DNA of 30,931 nucleotides from Phaeoceros laevis (taxonomy: Eukaryota; Anthocerotophyta; Anthocerotopsida; Notothyladales), in contig JBNGIQ010007885.1 of assembly GCA_049999765.1 (NCBI GenBank), positions 1 to 30,931 of the forward strand. Direction: 5' to 3'. Both the position numbers and the translations under genes were made by a program. The notes below the pieces were generated by a model. It was given only the letters and a program-made list of their open reading frames with translations, was not told the origin of the DNA and ran no database searches. Positions 19,675-29,455 of this stretch are shown here, piece by piece. The number at the start of each line of letters is the position of its first letter. Within the stretch, counting starts at the first letter, position 1.

Positions 19675-21163
19675 TTCACTAGGGGCAGATGCCTCATTAT
19701 CCTCACACCTGCCTCATTAGCCTCTCGCTGTGACTGCTCGCCTTTTCATGAAGGGTAGTAGGAAACCAGTCCCATCACTCCTCAAGACTGACCTCAACCC
19801 CCGCCGAAATGTTGCGAAAGACCGCTAATTACTTGAAGGCCGTGCGTTGTACCTTTAAGTGGAACATATGATGTCACTCATCACGCAAAGAGTGTGAGCA
19901 GATGTACAGTTACCTACCTTCATCTCACGCCCATGGAGTGTGCGGCTGTCATCAGTGTAAACAGGTACAGTCGGAGATGCAATTCCAGCTCAGAAAAGGT
20001 ACTCTTATTGATGGTTCCCATGAACAGTACATGTGCAAGTTGCGGCAAGCTGCTGCCGATATATCACCAAAAACCCGGAGGAAGTTGCAAGGTGGCGAGC
20101 CACCTGAGGTAGCTGTACCGGATTTGCGGCATGCCCAATCCGCTGCCGCTGCGGACGAATCTTGCTGTTTCGGACAAAGGCGCGGCAGTGAGCGGGGATC
20201 GATCTTTTAACAGCAGGGCTCGTGGCGCCTCGCCAGGTTTCTGTCGTGTCTGCATCGAGGATCATATGGTGTGAAAGTGGACACCTCGGGCGCATTTCCC
20301 AGCTGCAACGTGGTCTGGGAGTTCGGGACACGTCGTCCGAAGAGGGGAGACAGGTAGAAAGGTTTGCACGGAGGTGACCTGGCCTCACGCCAGGACGGGC
20401 TTTTGTACACACTCTAGACTAGACTTCTTTATTGTTTGTGACCGGACAGGTGAGAAAGCGATGGAGCTGGTGTGCTATTACCCGCCGACGAGGTAATCTT
20501 TCTCCTGGCCACGGTAGTGTCAGGTGTCATCACCTCTGCTCTTGCCCCGATTTTTATTTCAGCCGCCCTGCCTTTGGCTCCGCTCTGTCTCGGAGCAGCT
20601 TCCTGCCTGGAAGCCCTGACTTGGTATTCGGTTGACACCTTTCTAGTAGTGCCGCAGTCTGGTGGGAGGTCGCAAGTCTTGGTGGAGGCTGGATTTGAAA
20701 CTCTTTTGGTTGGATGTTGGAGTGGCGGGAGGTGGGAGGAAATGCAATGATTTGCGTGTGCCCAGTTCTCGGCTTTGTTGTCCGTACCACTGCTCACCTA
20801 CTCTCCCTTCCCAGCGTCTCCTTCCTGCTGAGAATTTGCCACCTATCCTTGGTGTCTTGGATCCGGCGGTCTTCCTACCAATCGTATTCTTCCTCCCCTT
20901 TGCTGCTCCTGTGAGCTATAGTTGAGTGCCGTTTTGAGTAAGGTGGGAGGAGTGGAATGCGTTCACCGAAGGCCTTTTGGCTGCTGGATTTGTCGGTGAG
21001 TCCTTGCATCCGAGGGGCGGAGGGGTGGGTGAGTTGGTGTGGCGGCGTCTGATTGAATTCTCAAGGCTATAGAGGATTGCAAAAATGCACGGTAGCGGAC
21101 AGAGCAACTGCAATGTAGCAGAGAGCAGGGGACAGGTCGGTGGTGTCAGCTGGGAGCAGCAGC
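19675..21163. other. Intergenic stretch upstream of the pseudokinase gene
   Basis: About 1.5 kb without a supported gene. Plus-strand frames at 19902-20210 and 20472-20925 are open; the latter is hydrophobic (LATVVSGVITSALAPIF) but starts without ATG and matches nothing I know. The 3' part is probably 5' UTR or leader of the kinase-like gene. Confidence 0.4.
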
Positions 21164-22609
21164 ATGTGCTTCCCGAAGCTCACTTTTTCTTCTAAGCAGT
21201 CTATCAAGGGAGAGCGTAAGCCGCCGACTAGGCAGGGGACCGTAAATTCCGGGCAGCGGAAGCGATCTGGAGCACACGGAGCCACAGCCAGCAGCCAGGC
21301 CGCCTCTAGCAGTAGCCTGTCCTCAGGCCAGCAGTCTCGTGTTTCCAAGGATTCCAGCAGCAGTACCAGTGGCGGACCGAGTTCTTTTGTGGACATTGGA
21401 GCCAAGCGATTGGCGTCAAATGGAGCTATGGTGTTCCGGCTCAAGGAGCTCAACAGGGCAACAGATCACTTCAGCAACGCCAAAAAGGTCGGGGACTCGA
21501 GGTCTGTCTACCGTGCAACACTGGAGGGGATGGACGTTGCCATCACGCAGAAGAACTACCAGGGAGGGGAGATGGACTTCCCTGCCGAGCTCAAGCTGGT
21601 GTCCAGCATTCATCACGCAAATATCGTGAAGGTCCTAGGGGGATGCTTTGTCGAAGGGGACCGGGTGTTCTTGGTGCATGAATTCGCTGAAGGTGCCAAT
21701 CTCAGGGACGCCCTCCGCAGCCCCATCAATCCTCGGTTCACGCTGCTGCCGTCATGGACTTCCAGGCTTCAAGTGAGTCTCAAGTTTTGCCGCATTTGGT
21801 GCTCACGGAAGCCGAGGAATTGCATGCATGCCGGTCTCTGATGCCCTCCCTGTTTGCTCTGCTAGGTTGCTCTAGATGTGGCCAAAGCACTTGAATACCT
21901 CCATGAGTACGCTTACCCGACCTACGTCCACAAGTTCATCAAGAGCAGCAATATCATCATTGGTACGGATCTGAGGGCAAAGATTGCGCAGTTCGGGGTG
22001 TCCAAATTGACAGGTGACATGGAACCACCCATGGGCGATACCTCCATTTCAAGGTCAAGTGGAGACAGGTCGCTTTCCAGTGGGGAGATACAGGCCGAGG
22101 CTGGTGATAGTGCAAGGAGCACCAGCTTCTCTGGGACACGATTTCCCAAGCAGCGTAGCATTCGGATAACAGGCACTCGAGGCTACATGCCTCCGGAGTA
22201 TCTCTCTTGTGGGCTTGTGACTGTAAAGTACGACGTGTACGCGTTTGGGGTTGTTTTGTTGGAGCTCCTGTCTGGTCAGGAGGCCATGGGATTTATCCAG
22301 GGGCCCCGCCCCAATGTAGTTAAGAAGACCTCCATAACTCAAACGATCACCGGCATTTTGGAAGACGAAGGTGCCAGGATGAAACTGCGGAAGTGGATGG
22401 ATCCTCTTCTTCAAGACGCATATCCCCTTGACTCTGCACACAAGACTGCCCTTCTGGCCAAGTCCTGTGTGGATCCTAACCCTGCTTTCCGTCCTCTCAT
22501 GCGTGATGTGGCTGTGCAGCTATCCAAGCTGCTTACCGGTGCCGCATCTTGGGAAGCCTCCATGGCTGTAGCCAAGAGTCTCATGAGTGGCCCAGTGGAG
22601 GCAAGGTGA
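21164..22609 (+). CDS. LYK/LYR-like cytoplasmic pseudokinase
   Basis: Two exons (21164-21772, 21866-22609; GTGAGT donor, CTAG acceptor) encode 450 residues. A Ser/Lys-rich head of about 88 residues, with no signal peptide, LysM or membrane helix, precedes a kinase fold (about 90-430; FRLKELNRATDHFS, LKLVSSIHHANIVKVLGGC, YMPPEYLSCG, KYDVYAFGVVLLELLSG). Catalytic positions are lost: the Gly loop is degenerate (VGDSRSVY), the VAIK Lys is Thr128 (VAIT), HRD is HKF (225-227), so the catalytic Asp is absent, and DFG is QFG (245-247). The fold is otherwise well kept, so it is probably a scaffold rather than an enzyme. The activation segment has a Ser-rich insertion (about 256-298). Similar changes occur in LYR/LYK4/LYK5 receptors of chitin signalling; this copy lacks the receptor part and may be an RLCK-like partner. 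Confidence 0.85.
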
Positions 22610-23427
22610 GGTAGAAACGAAAATGCTTCGTATATGCCGTGGTTGCCAGGCAGTTTAGCTAGTGTTTCCTTGAGCAGCCAGGAAGCTCGTCAGCAGTATT
22701 CTTTCAAGTCCTTCCCTTGCCTGAGTTGATGTCGGTGCATCGATGCTTCGTTTTTGTCCACAATAGTCTAGGTAGTAAGAGTTGACACCTGCACATTTGA
22801 TTAGAGTGCGCTGCTTAAACGTGTACAATATTCTGAGAGTCCGAATCGTGATTCTGCTGAGGCACAACAGGTCGTGAAACAGTGTTCAATTATCAGGGCA
22901 GTCGTTGGCGCTTATAAACCCTACATTAGGCAGACAGCTTCAGTGTTGCTTGCCTACAAGGTAGCTTATCAGTGCCACAACCTGGGTTCAGCCTTCAAAT
23001 CAGGATCAAGTCCCATCTCTTGGAGAAAGAGAGAGACCTGGTTGGGAACAGGTTCGTGCCCCGTGTTATAGGATACAGATTAGGACCCTCTTGTTTTTGT
23101 TATGACTAGTCTAAGCCCTTAAAATGGACACATCAATGCCCGTCATATGCTGGCAACGTGCCGCGTGGGCAACAACACAGGCACGTCCCACTGCTTACCC
23201 TTCCTGGCATGGTGAACATGTGGGAGGAGGCAGGCTGTCACCCACAACGATGTAACATAATGTGCTAACAATGCTGTACTACTAATCGGGTATCAAAACT
23301 GGAATGAGTGGGGACGGAAGTATAAATTGATCTTCCAATCATCTGCCAATCACTTCGGTCGTCTGATTCTTCTGAGACCAAACACGCAACTAAGGCTTTT
23401 ATGACACAGCGGCCAATGAGATTCAAC
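22610..23427. other. 3' flanks of two convergent genes
   Basis: The pseudokinase (plus) and the CoA carrier (minus) converge here. About 820 bp carry no recognisable coding sequence and should hold both 3' UTRs. No striking repeat was seen. Confidence 0.5.
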
Positions 23428-25631
23428 TCACCCTGTTGCAACTGTCCGTCTTTCACGGGGAGGAACTTTGAGCCAGCTCTTCAAATTCTCATACGCAGCA
23501 AACCCAATGGCAACAGATGGCACCAACTGCGTACAACATGTCCCGTGTCAACTCGCTGCTAGAGTAGGATGGGTCAGTGACATAAGATGCGATCACGATA
23601 AACGGCTTAGCGAGGTAATCACCTTAATGTAATTGATACTAAGGCCTGCATACATCTGCCGCCATCCTTGCAGACGAAACATTGTTATAAGACCGTGCAC
23701 TGTTCCCCTAAACGGGGTGAGTGCCATTCCTGTTCCAGTCTGTCCTACACCTTGTACCTGGAATCAGAAACACATCAGAAACAGAATGTGATTGTTCAGC
23801 AGACATAACGCATTCCAGTGGCTGTTGAACACAACATACCTGCATCTGTCGCCTAATCACGTCAAGGGGGTACGTGCAGGTCTGACCAACCAATCCAGCC
23901 ACACCCCCGCAACCGAGCTTCCAGAATAGGGAAGGCTCTTCATCGCCTGGAATCTGCTTCTTCAGGGATTCGTACACGTAGAACTTTAGGCCAGCATAGG
24001 GAAATATGCCCCAAAGAGTAGGTCCTACAAGACATTGACAAGAATCTTAGTCCCCACATCAGATGATCAGACCCCTTTCTACCTGTTTGCGTTTAACAGA
24101 CCTGATTACAAACAGGGGCGTCAGGTGAAGCTAGGATCTCTCTATACTAGTTCCAACCATGTCAAGTCAGCATAGCAACCTACCAACACCTCGATACAAG
24201 CCGCGTATCCCACTCTCTTTGTGGACCCTGCGAATCACATCCGACACACCCCTATACATCAAAGCCCTGGTGCTGTCCCCCCCAGCAGCTGCACCCATCT
24301 GCTAATAGCATTCACTTGTCAGTATAAGTCGTCGAAGACAAGCCTAGGCCTGCTACTGATAGTCAACAGGTAGAAGACCAGTTAAATATCACAGAGTGCA
24401 ATACAGAAAATGGCAGCCATTTCATTTTCACGCAAGGCAACGACAAGGAACTAGAAGTACTTACATTGCAGGCCAACCGCGTCCTTGCAAGGTCTAATGG
24501 GTATGTGCAAATGACAGCCGTCCCGCCAGCTAATGATCCAGCAAAAAGATCAACCATAGGCCCTGAACCTGCCGGAGGATAATAGTCTATCATCCATCGA
24601 CGATATTGCTCATAACTCATGAAATGCAGAGCAGCATAAGGAACAACCCTCAGGACGCTTGCCCCATTTCCTCTGTACCAAAAACAAGCCCTCTCTCTCA
24701 GCCCATGGTGCAAATGGCAAAAACTCTTAATGACCAAGAAATTGATAAAACAAAAAAAACCACATCAACTGCACATTTTTCACACTGCTTTTAAGACCCG
24801 CCAGGACAAGAGTATTCATAAGCTAATGTTACATGTGCGCACCGGTAGAACCCAAGAATCCCTTCGTTTGTCCAAATCGAGACCAAAGATCGTCGCACCC
24901 CCAGAGATTGGAAGTTCCCTAGCCTTGTCTGCATGATGTAAAGGATGTAACTCAGTTCTTGTTTGCAGATGCAGACCAAACAATCAGCCTTCCAACAAGA
25001 AAGCAGACAAGGCTTCACAGCAGACGACTCCTCAGGTTCCAGTTCACAACTTGTGTGACGACATCGTTACTTTTATCAGGAAGTCTCACAAAAGAAAGAG
25101 TGAGGATACCTTACTTGCTGCACTTCCTCGCTCAAGCTGTTTTATCAATATCACCAACTACTTTAGAGACTGATCCAGAGGGAGCAACTTATTATACATT
25201 CATCCCACCAGGTAGGACTACAAAAATCTATTTTTCAAATGTAGAGCCACAAATCCATCAAGAACATGCAACATTCTGGTGAAGTTCTCAGACATTCTTC
25301 ACACGTCCTGACCTGAAAAGACTCTCCCCGGGCATGTAAAATGCACCTGAAAATTTGAGTTCAACTTCAATCCACCTGACCATCAAAGGGGTGACGAGAT
25401 AGGGTGATGTAGATGAAGACACACCTGATAGAGGATCTTGAGCCGTTCAAGCGGAGCGACAGCGGTTTTTGCAAATCCACCGGCCACACCTCCAGCTATG
25501 AGCTCCTTCGCATATGTGGGCATCGAATCTCTCCATGAATCCAGAGTATGTTGTCTATCACTCGTTTGAGCCATTGCAACGCTCCTGTTGTAGTCAGAGT
25601 TCGACGCCAAAGTATGAGCTGCCGGACCCAT
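23428..25631 (-). CDS. Mitochondrial coenzyme A carrier (SLC25, CoAc1/LEU5 type)
   Basis: Seven exons on the minus strand (25631-25425, 24928-24843, 24672-24465, 24301-24184, 24024-23840, 23757-23623, 23526-23428) join in frame through GT-AG borders to 345 residues. The three mitochondrial-carrier repeats are complete, with signatures PLERLK, PLDLAR and PLDVIR. The repeat-1 segment [20 protein letters not shown] and [20 protein letters not shown] match plant CoA carriers (At1g14560, At4g26180). These import CoA or adenosine 3',5'-phosphate-linked nucleotides into mitochondria. The ATG at 25631 is used; a second in-frame ATG lies 19 codons on. The exon-4 acceptor is a TAGCAG tandem (NAGNAG), so one Gln may be optional. 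No defect is seen. It is divergent from the unrecognised gene at 26040. Confidence 0.95.
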
Positions 25632-26039
25632 CCTTGTGGCCTGAGATTGACCCCGACCAATTCACACAGGAATCCTTCAGGTTCGTCTGAACAGAGATTT
25701 TACGCAATCCTGCTTTGAGGTAAAGAGGTGTCTACACTGAGATTGGCCACCACAAATCCCGAAGGCAATATCTCGTAATCTTCCTTTCCAGTCCTGGCAA
25801 TCTGTACAGGTCGGCCTCCCAAATTTTGTAAGTCGCCAATTCCTTGGTTGCACCTTCTGTTCCACAGCCCTCAAACTTGCCGTCGAATCCACGGCATTCT
25901 ACAACTCTCAGCAACCTGTCCTGCAGCCCCCTGATCCGCCCCAAGTTGCATGCCCTAAGTAGTCCCACAGCTAATTCCTTCCAGAACAACATCAACACAT
26001 CCACAGCAGCACGTCCAAAGAGCAGAGCAGACACCGCAA
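25632..26039. promoter_or_regulatory. Divergent intergenic region, likely bidirectional promoter
   Basis: About 400 bp separate the ATG of the CoA carrier (minus) from the ATG of the tandem-repeat protein (plus). No strong TATA box is apparent. An ATG-less plus-strand frame (25844-26077) is C/A-rich and not convincing. The arrangement is compatible with a shared promoter. Confidence 0.35.
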
Positions 26040-26495
26040 ATGTCCCAGTGCCTACGAAAATACCCTGCCAAAACTAACAGGCCGCAGCTCCTACTCAAGC
26101 ATATCCTTGAAGCCTCTCAATCTTTGGACATCCGACGCAACAATATCATCCCGTGTGGATCCTCGCAGGAAACCGCCACCACCGACAACTGGCCGTCTCC
26201 TCAATCAGCAACGCCTCAAATCACGCACGAGAGTTCTTTGAGATCATTCGAGGATCCCAGCATATGGACAGTCGAACAGATGTTACCCAACTGGTCAATT
26301 ATTGAAGGCGATCGCGATTCGCGTAGTCCGGCAAACTACCGTCCATATAAAAGCAAAGGAGAGTTCTTTGAGATCGTTTCGTTCGAGGATCCCAGCATAT
26401 GGACAGTCGAACAGATGTTACCCAACTGGTCAATTGAAGGCGACCGCGATTCGCCTGGTCCGGAAAACTACCGTCCATATAAAAGCAAAAGATAA
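26040..26495 (+). CDS. Unrecognised 151-residue protein with internal tandem duplication
   Basis: An ATG-initiated frame ends in TAA. The N-terminus is basic (MSQCLRKYPAKTNRPQLLLK), possibly an organelle-targeting sequence, followed by a polar region. The second half is a duplicated block: FEDPSIWTVEQMLPNWSI(I)EGDRDS, then a short variable part and NYRPYKSK, present twice. At DNA level the block is 130 and 132 bp. The repeats differ by a few codons (SRSPA against SPGPE), so the duplication is recent. Without it the protein would be about 108 residues, with a conserved-looking acidic C-terminus. I do not recognise the family. Upstream exons are possible. Confidence 0.55.
   Translation: MSQCLRKYPAKTNRPQLLLKHILEASQSLDIRRNNIIPCGSSQETATTDNWPSPQSATPQITHESSLRSFEDPSIWTVEQMLPNWSIIEGDRDSRSPANYRPYKSKGEFFEIVSFEDPSIWTVEQMLPNWSIEGDRDSPGPENYRPYKSKR
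26229..26490. repeat. Tandem duplication (130 + 132 bp) inside a coding frame
   Basis: Copy 1 is 26229-26358 and copy 2 is 26359-26490; both begin gagagttctttgagatc and end ccgtccatataaaagcaaa. Copy 2 has 5 extra bases after the first 17 (gtttcg in place of a) and lacks 3 bases (att) further on. The leading 17 bp are therefore read in a different frame in each copy, while the rest is read in the same frame. Confidence 0.92.
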
Positions 26496-27930
26496 GTAAC
26501 TGAACCGTTCTATTACTTCTAGATGTTTTACGGTTACTGCTGTTTTAGCAATAATTAAGGTTCATGGTTAGGCTATCACGAGTCTTCTTAACTGCGGTTA
26601 AGGAGGTAGGTTACTCGATCGCCGCATCTGAGAATGGCTAAGGTTTGGGCATCCAGATTCCAAAAGGAAGAGGGGTAAGATGAAAAGTGCCTCGAGCCCG
26701 AGAAGCAGTGCGCCAGACTGTTTCTAATTAGGCTTGGACTGCTGCTCAAGAGCGGGACGAAGGAGGAGGTTGTGAGCATTTGTGCGCCTGCCATCGATTT
26801 TCTGAGGCTGCCTTCGTTCTTCCACAAGCCTGCAGCCTATCTTGTGCCTCTTCTATTAGCACAGATCCCGTGCAGAGGTCAGGAGGTGGTACTACGAACA
26901 GAACTAGGCACTTCTTTATTATTGTTTGTGTCACTCTTTGCATGAACGAAGGCCAAACAGGCACCGCCTTGTCCACCGGCCCTGCGTCCTCTTACACAGG
27001 ATCTTACTGAGAAATCTGGGCAAGTTTCCAGGACCGCTTGCGCCAAAGAATTATGCGATGACAACGCTCTGCTGCTTACAATGTTTGTTACAATTTAATC
27101 CGGGCTGGGTGCCGGAGGAAGGGCAAGACTTTGGCTGCAACCGTTGCTTGTACACAGTGCCTTTGAAGGTGAGGTTTGCCTTGTAATCCTGCGTTCTAAT
27201 CAAAGCTTGTGTCAAGAGTTTTATGTTCTTTGTCACGGATGGGAGCCAACTAGGCATGGCACGCCTAGTTGGCTAATTGGCTGCCAATCCCGTAGTTTGA
27301 GCAATGTTGATCTTTCCGATTGCTGAATCCCAAAGTTTGATTGCGCTGACGCTCTTAGTGACATTGTTCTAAACAGTGACTGCCTGTCCGTCGTTATAGC
27401 TACTGTATGCATCAGTTGGGAATTTCGAGCCTACCAGCGCCAGTAGTGTTGCCATTTCTAGGATAGAGTCAACGGGAGGACCGAAGTGAGTACTGTAGGG
27501 CCACTCTATGCCCGCATATGTAAGTGACATGCTATCGAAAGGCTTGAGAGTGAGGTAGAGCATACGTGTTAGCTATGGACATGTACAGATAACAACCGTC
27601 ACACCGCCAACTCCCGTGCACCCAGGGCAGGCCAAAGGACAACCGGACCGCCATCGACTCTAGAGGCTGTCTCATCTGCTGAGGTACCAGGCAGAATAGC
27701 GTTCATTGTTCGAAAGTGCCAAAAAAGACTGCCCCTCCTCCTGTCAAGATCCGACTCTTTCCGCGCACAAGACGACGTCAGAAAGCACCGTCCTGCTATG
27801 TGGCTGGCCTGCTTTGCGTACGCGTGCGTGTTCTCTTCGCAATACAATGTACATCCTGTGGAACCTCGAGCTCGTGGGAAAGGGAGAGAGAACTGGGTTG
27901 AAAACACTGGAAGCGACTCTGCTCGTAGGA
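26496..27930. other. Intergenic stretch without a supported gene
   Basis: Short overlapping frames only. One plus-strand frame (27057-27183; MTTLCCLQCLLQFNPGW, then FGCNRCLYTVPLK) has two CxxC pairs and ends at AAG followed by GTGAGG, a good 5' splice site. It could be a small exon, but no partner exon was found, so I do not call it. Other frames resemble nothing I know. Confidence 0.4.
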
Positions 27931-27939
27931 CGGTAGTAC

Positions 27940-28240
27940 CTGGTGGAGGAGCTCTTCATCGGCAGCGGCGATGCAAGCGCCGGGTCCTCTATGGAAGAAT
28001 CTGTTGGGGGGGAGATCCCGGACGAGTTGGTGCTCCTGTTTTCTACCCGCATTGAGCGAAGTTCGCTTCCGTTGTGTACCCAAGCGATGGAAGGAGCCAG
28101 GCTGCCATGCTGGCCTTCGCGACCGTGGCTACCCCGTCTGCGTCAAGATTACTAAGTACTGCTCCCTGGAAGCGAAACATGCTTCGGTGGGGGCTCGAGA
28201 AGCGGTTCAAGGAGCGGGAAGTGGAGATCCTTCCACGGAA
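27940..28240 (+). pseudogene. Probable degenerate F-box (FBL-type) fragment
   Basis: One frame gives GEIPDELVLLFSTRIERSS and the next frame continues RFRCVPKRWKE. Together these resemble the F-box consensus LPDELLLxIFSxL...xxCSLVCKRWR of LRR-type F-box proteins. A frameshift near 28060 and rapid loss of similarity afterwards mark it as a relic. It abuts copy B of the EPFL-type 3' flank. It differs from the F-box/kelch remnant at 6.6 kb, so it comes from another gene. Confidence 0.4.
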
Positions 28241-28640
28241 CGTCATTCCAAATGTGCAAAAGTGCAAAACTAAAACACCAGTGCCAATCGCTTAGCAGGG
28301 ATCGATCTGACACACGGAGTCTAGTCTACTTCGAGCTAGAGGAGCTTTCTATGGGAGACCTGCCAAGGGGTCGCCATCGTATGCCTTGCTGCCAAGTGTC
28401 CACAATCTATGTATTCCTTTTGCAAAACCGGGTTAGTATGGGAAAGCCTCTCGCCTCAAACATGGAGAAAATTGTGAAAAGAAACAGAAAATATACCAAA
28501 AGTGTCACTAGACCACCCTTCCCATTACGCTAGCATACACAAACCAATTGTGTTGTTGCTAAGGGACCACCTTGATAAACCTCAAGTTGGTAGCTAGTGC
28601 TCAAAGGCTCACTTTACACAACTACAACATCAAACTAGCT
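28240..28640 (-). repeat. Dispersed repeat: EPFL-type 3' flank (copy B)
   Basis: Reverse-complement counterpart of 10372-10810. On the minus strand it directly follows the EPFL stop codon, so its first part is probably EPFL 3' UTR. Identity is interrupted by small indels and a roughly 40-50 bp length difference (copy A has extra sequence around 10570-10650), indicating an old duplication. Confidence 0.8.
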
Positions 28641-28690
28641 AGTGTGCTCTTTACAACTTGCACAACTTCATTCTAGCACACAAAAGAGCT

Positions 28691-29000
28691 TCAAGGCCAC
28701 ATGATGTCGTGATTGCAAGCACATGCCCATGCCACGTTCTTGTAGGGTGCATTGGTATCACCCGTGCAGTCAGCCGCTTGGACTAGGTCGCATGGGGTAC
28801 AGCCGCTTGGACTAGGTCGCATGGGGTACATGTGCCGCATCTTCGGAAACAATCAGGCGGTGAGGATCCAATATCGGGGAAAGCAGCAATATCTTCTAGG
28901 TTTGTGCTGTGAGCTCGACAAATAACACACAGGGGCTCATGATCATCACTCCAAGGAGAAGACAACACATGATGACCATCAAATTGCCTTGGCGAGCCAT
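28691..29000 (-). pseudogene. EPF-like (EPFL) secreted cysteine-rich peptide gene, broken
   Basis: EPF/EPFL peptides are secreted, disulphide-rich ligands of ERECTA-family receptors that pattern stomata and control growth. From ATG 29000 comes a signal peptide (MARQGNLMVIMCCLLLGVMI) that stops at TAG 28898-28896. In another frame the mature peptide follows: LEDIAAFPDIGSSPPDC, then FRRCGTCTPCDLVQAA, the hallmark GSxPPxC...C..CTPC motif. This frame stops inside a 29-bp tandem duplication (28771-28799, 28800-28828). Beyond it, the original frame resumes with APYKNVAW, then ACACNHDIMWP and a stop at 28691, matching the family ending W-x-C-x-C...P. With one 29-bp unit the mature part would be continuous. 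A separate frame change lies between signal peptide and mature part (indel or unseen intron). As assembled it cannot encode a functional peptide. Confidence 0.75.
28771..28828. repeat. 29-bp perfect tandem duplication in the EPFL gene
   Basis: cagccgcttggactaggtcg... (29 bp) is repeated exactly at 28771-28799 and 28800-28828. The length is not a multiple of three and it shifts the EPFL mature-peptide frame. Perfect identity means a very recent event or an assembly error. Confidence 0.95.
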
Positions 29001-29189
29001 GATTTATATTCAACAATCTGCATAAAGGAGGACACACAAAACTTAGAAAGGGAGTAATCCTTTTAACTTTTGCAGCGTGTGTACATCAAGCTATCTACAA
29101 AGAAAAAAAAACTAAACAAAAAAGAGAAGCTCAAGCTAGAAGGAAACTACTCACTACTAAGGTGGAGTGAAGAACTACAAACAAGCACA

Positions 29190-29455
29190 AAAAGGAGACG
29201 ATCAGATAGATTATACATCATGTCCCCCACTTTCCTTATATAGTCATCCTTGTCTCGACCTCGGTACAACCATGGATACATCAATTATTTCAATGACGTT
29301 TCTCGGTAAAAAAGTACAACACAAAAAATCCTATAAAAAATTCAAAGCTAAAAATATTGTTTAAGATTTAAGATTTGTGGCTATGAAAAATAACAAGCAT
29401 CTGTACATGTTTACGGGCGCATGTGAACAATCACACTTTAGAAAACTGTCATCCT
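29190..29455 (-). promoter_or_regulatory. EPFL promoter region with TATA box (copy B)
   Basis: On the minus strand CTATATAAGG (29243-29234) lies about 235 bp upstream of the EPFL ATG. It is preceded by ggtcgagacaagg, aattgatgta and accgagaaa motifs that are also present in copy A (9252-9426). The leader between TATA box and ATG is long and could contain a 5' UTR intron (TTTATGCAG lies just upstream of the ATG). Conservation of the TATA box in both copies supports a former promoter role. Confidence 0.55.

Noticed and set aside
20472-20925. Hydrophobic plus-strand frames before the pseudokinase
   Set aside because: No ATG start, CT-rich composition gives hydrophobic residues by chance, and the location fits a 5' leader.
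27057-27183. Small frame with two CxxC pairs and a good 5' splice site
   Set aside because: Too short, and no partner exon could be found downstream.
28783-29037. Reading the EPFL mature frame as a complete 84-codon protein starting near 29037
   Set aside because: The upstream part in that frame lacks a signal peptide, and the true signal peptide lies in another frame from ATG 29000; the stop is caused by the 29-bp duplication.
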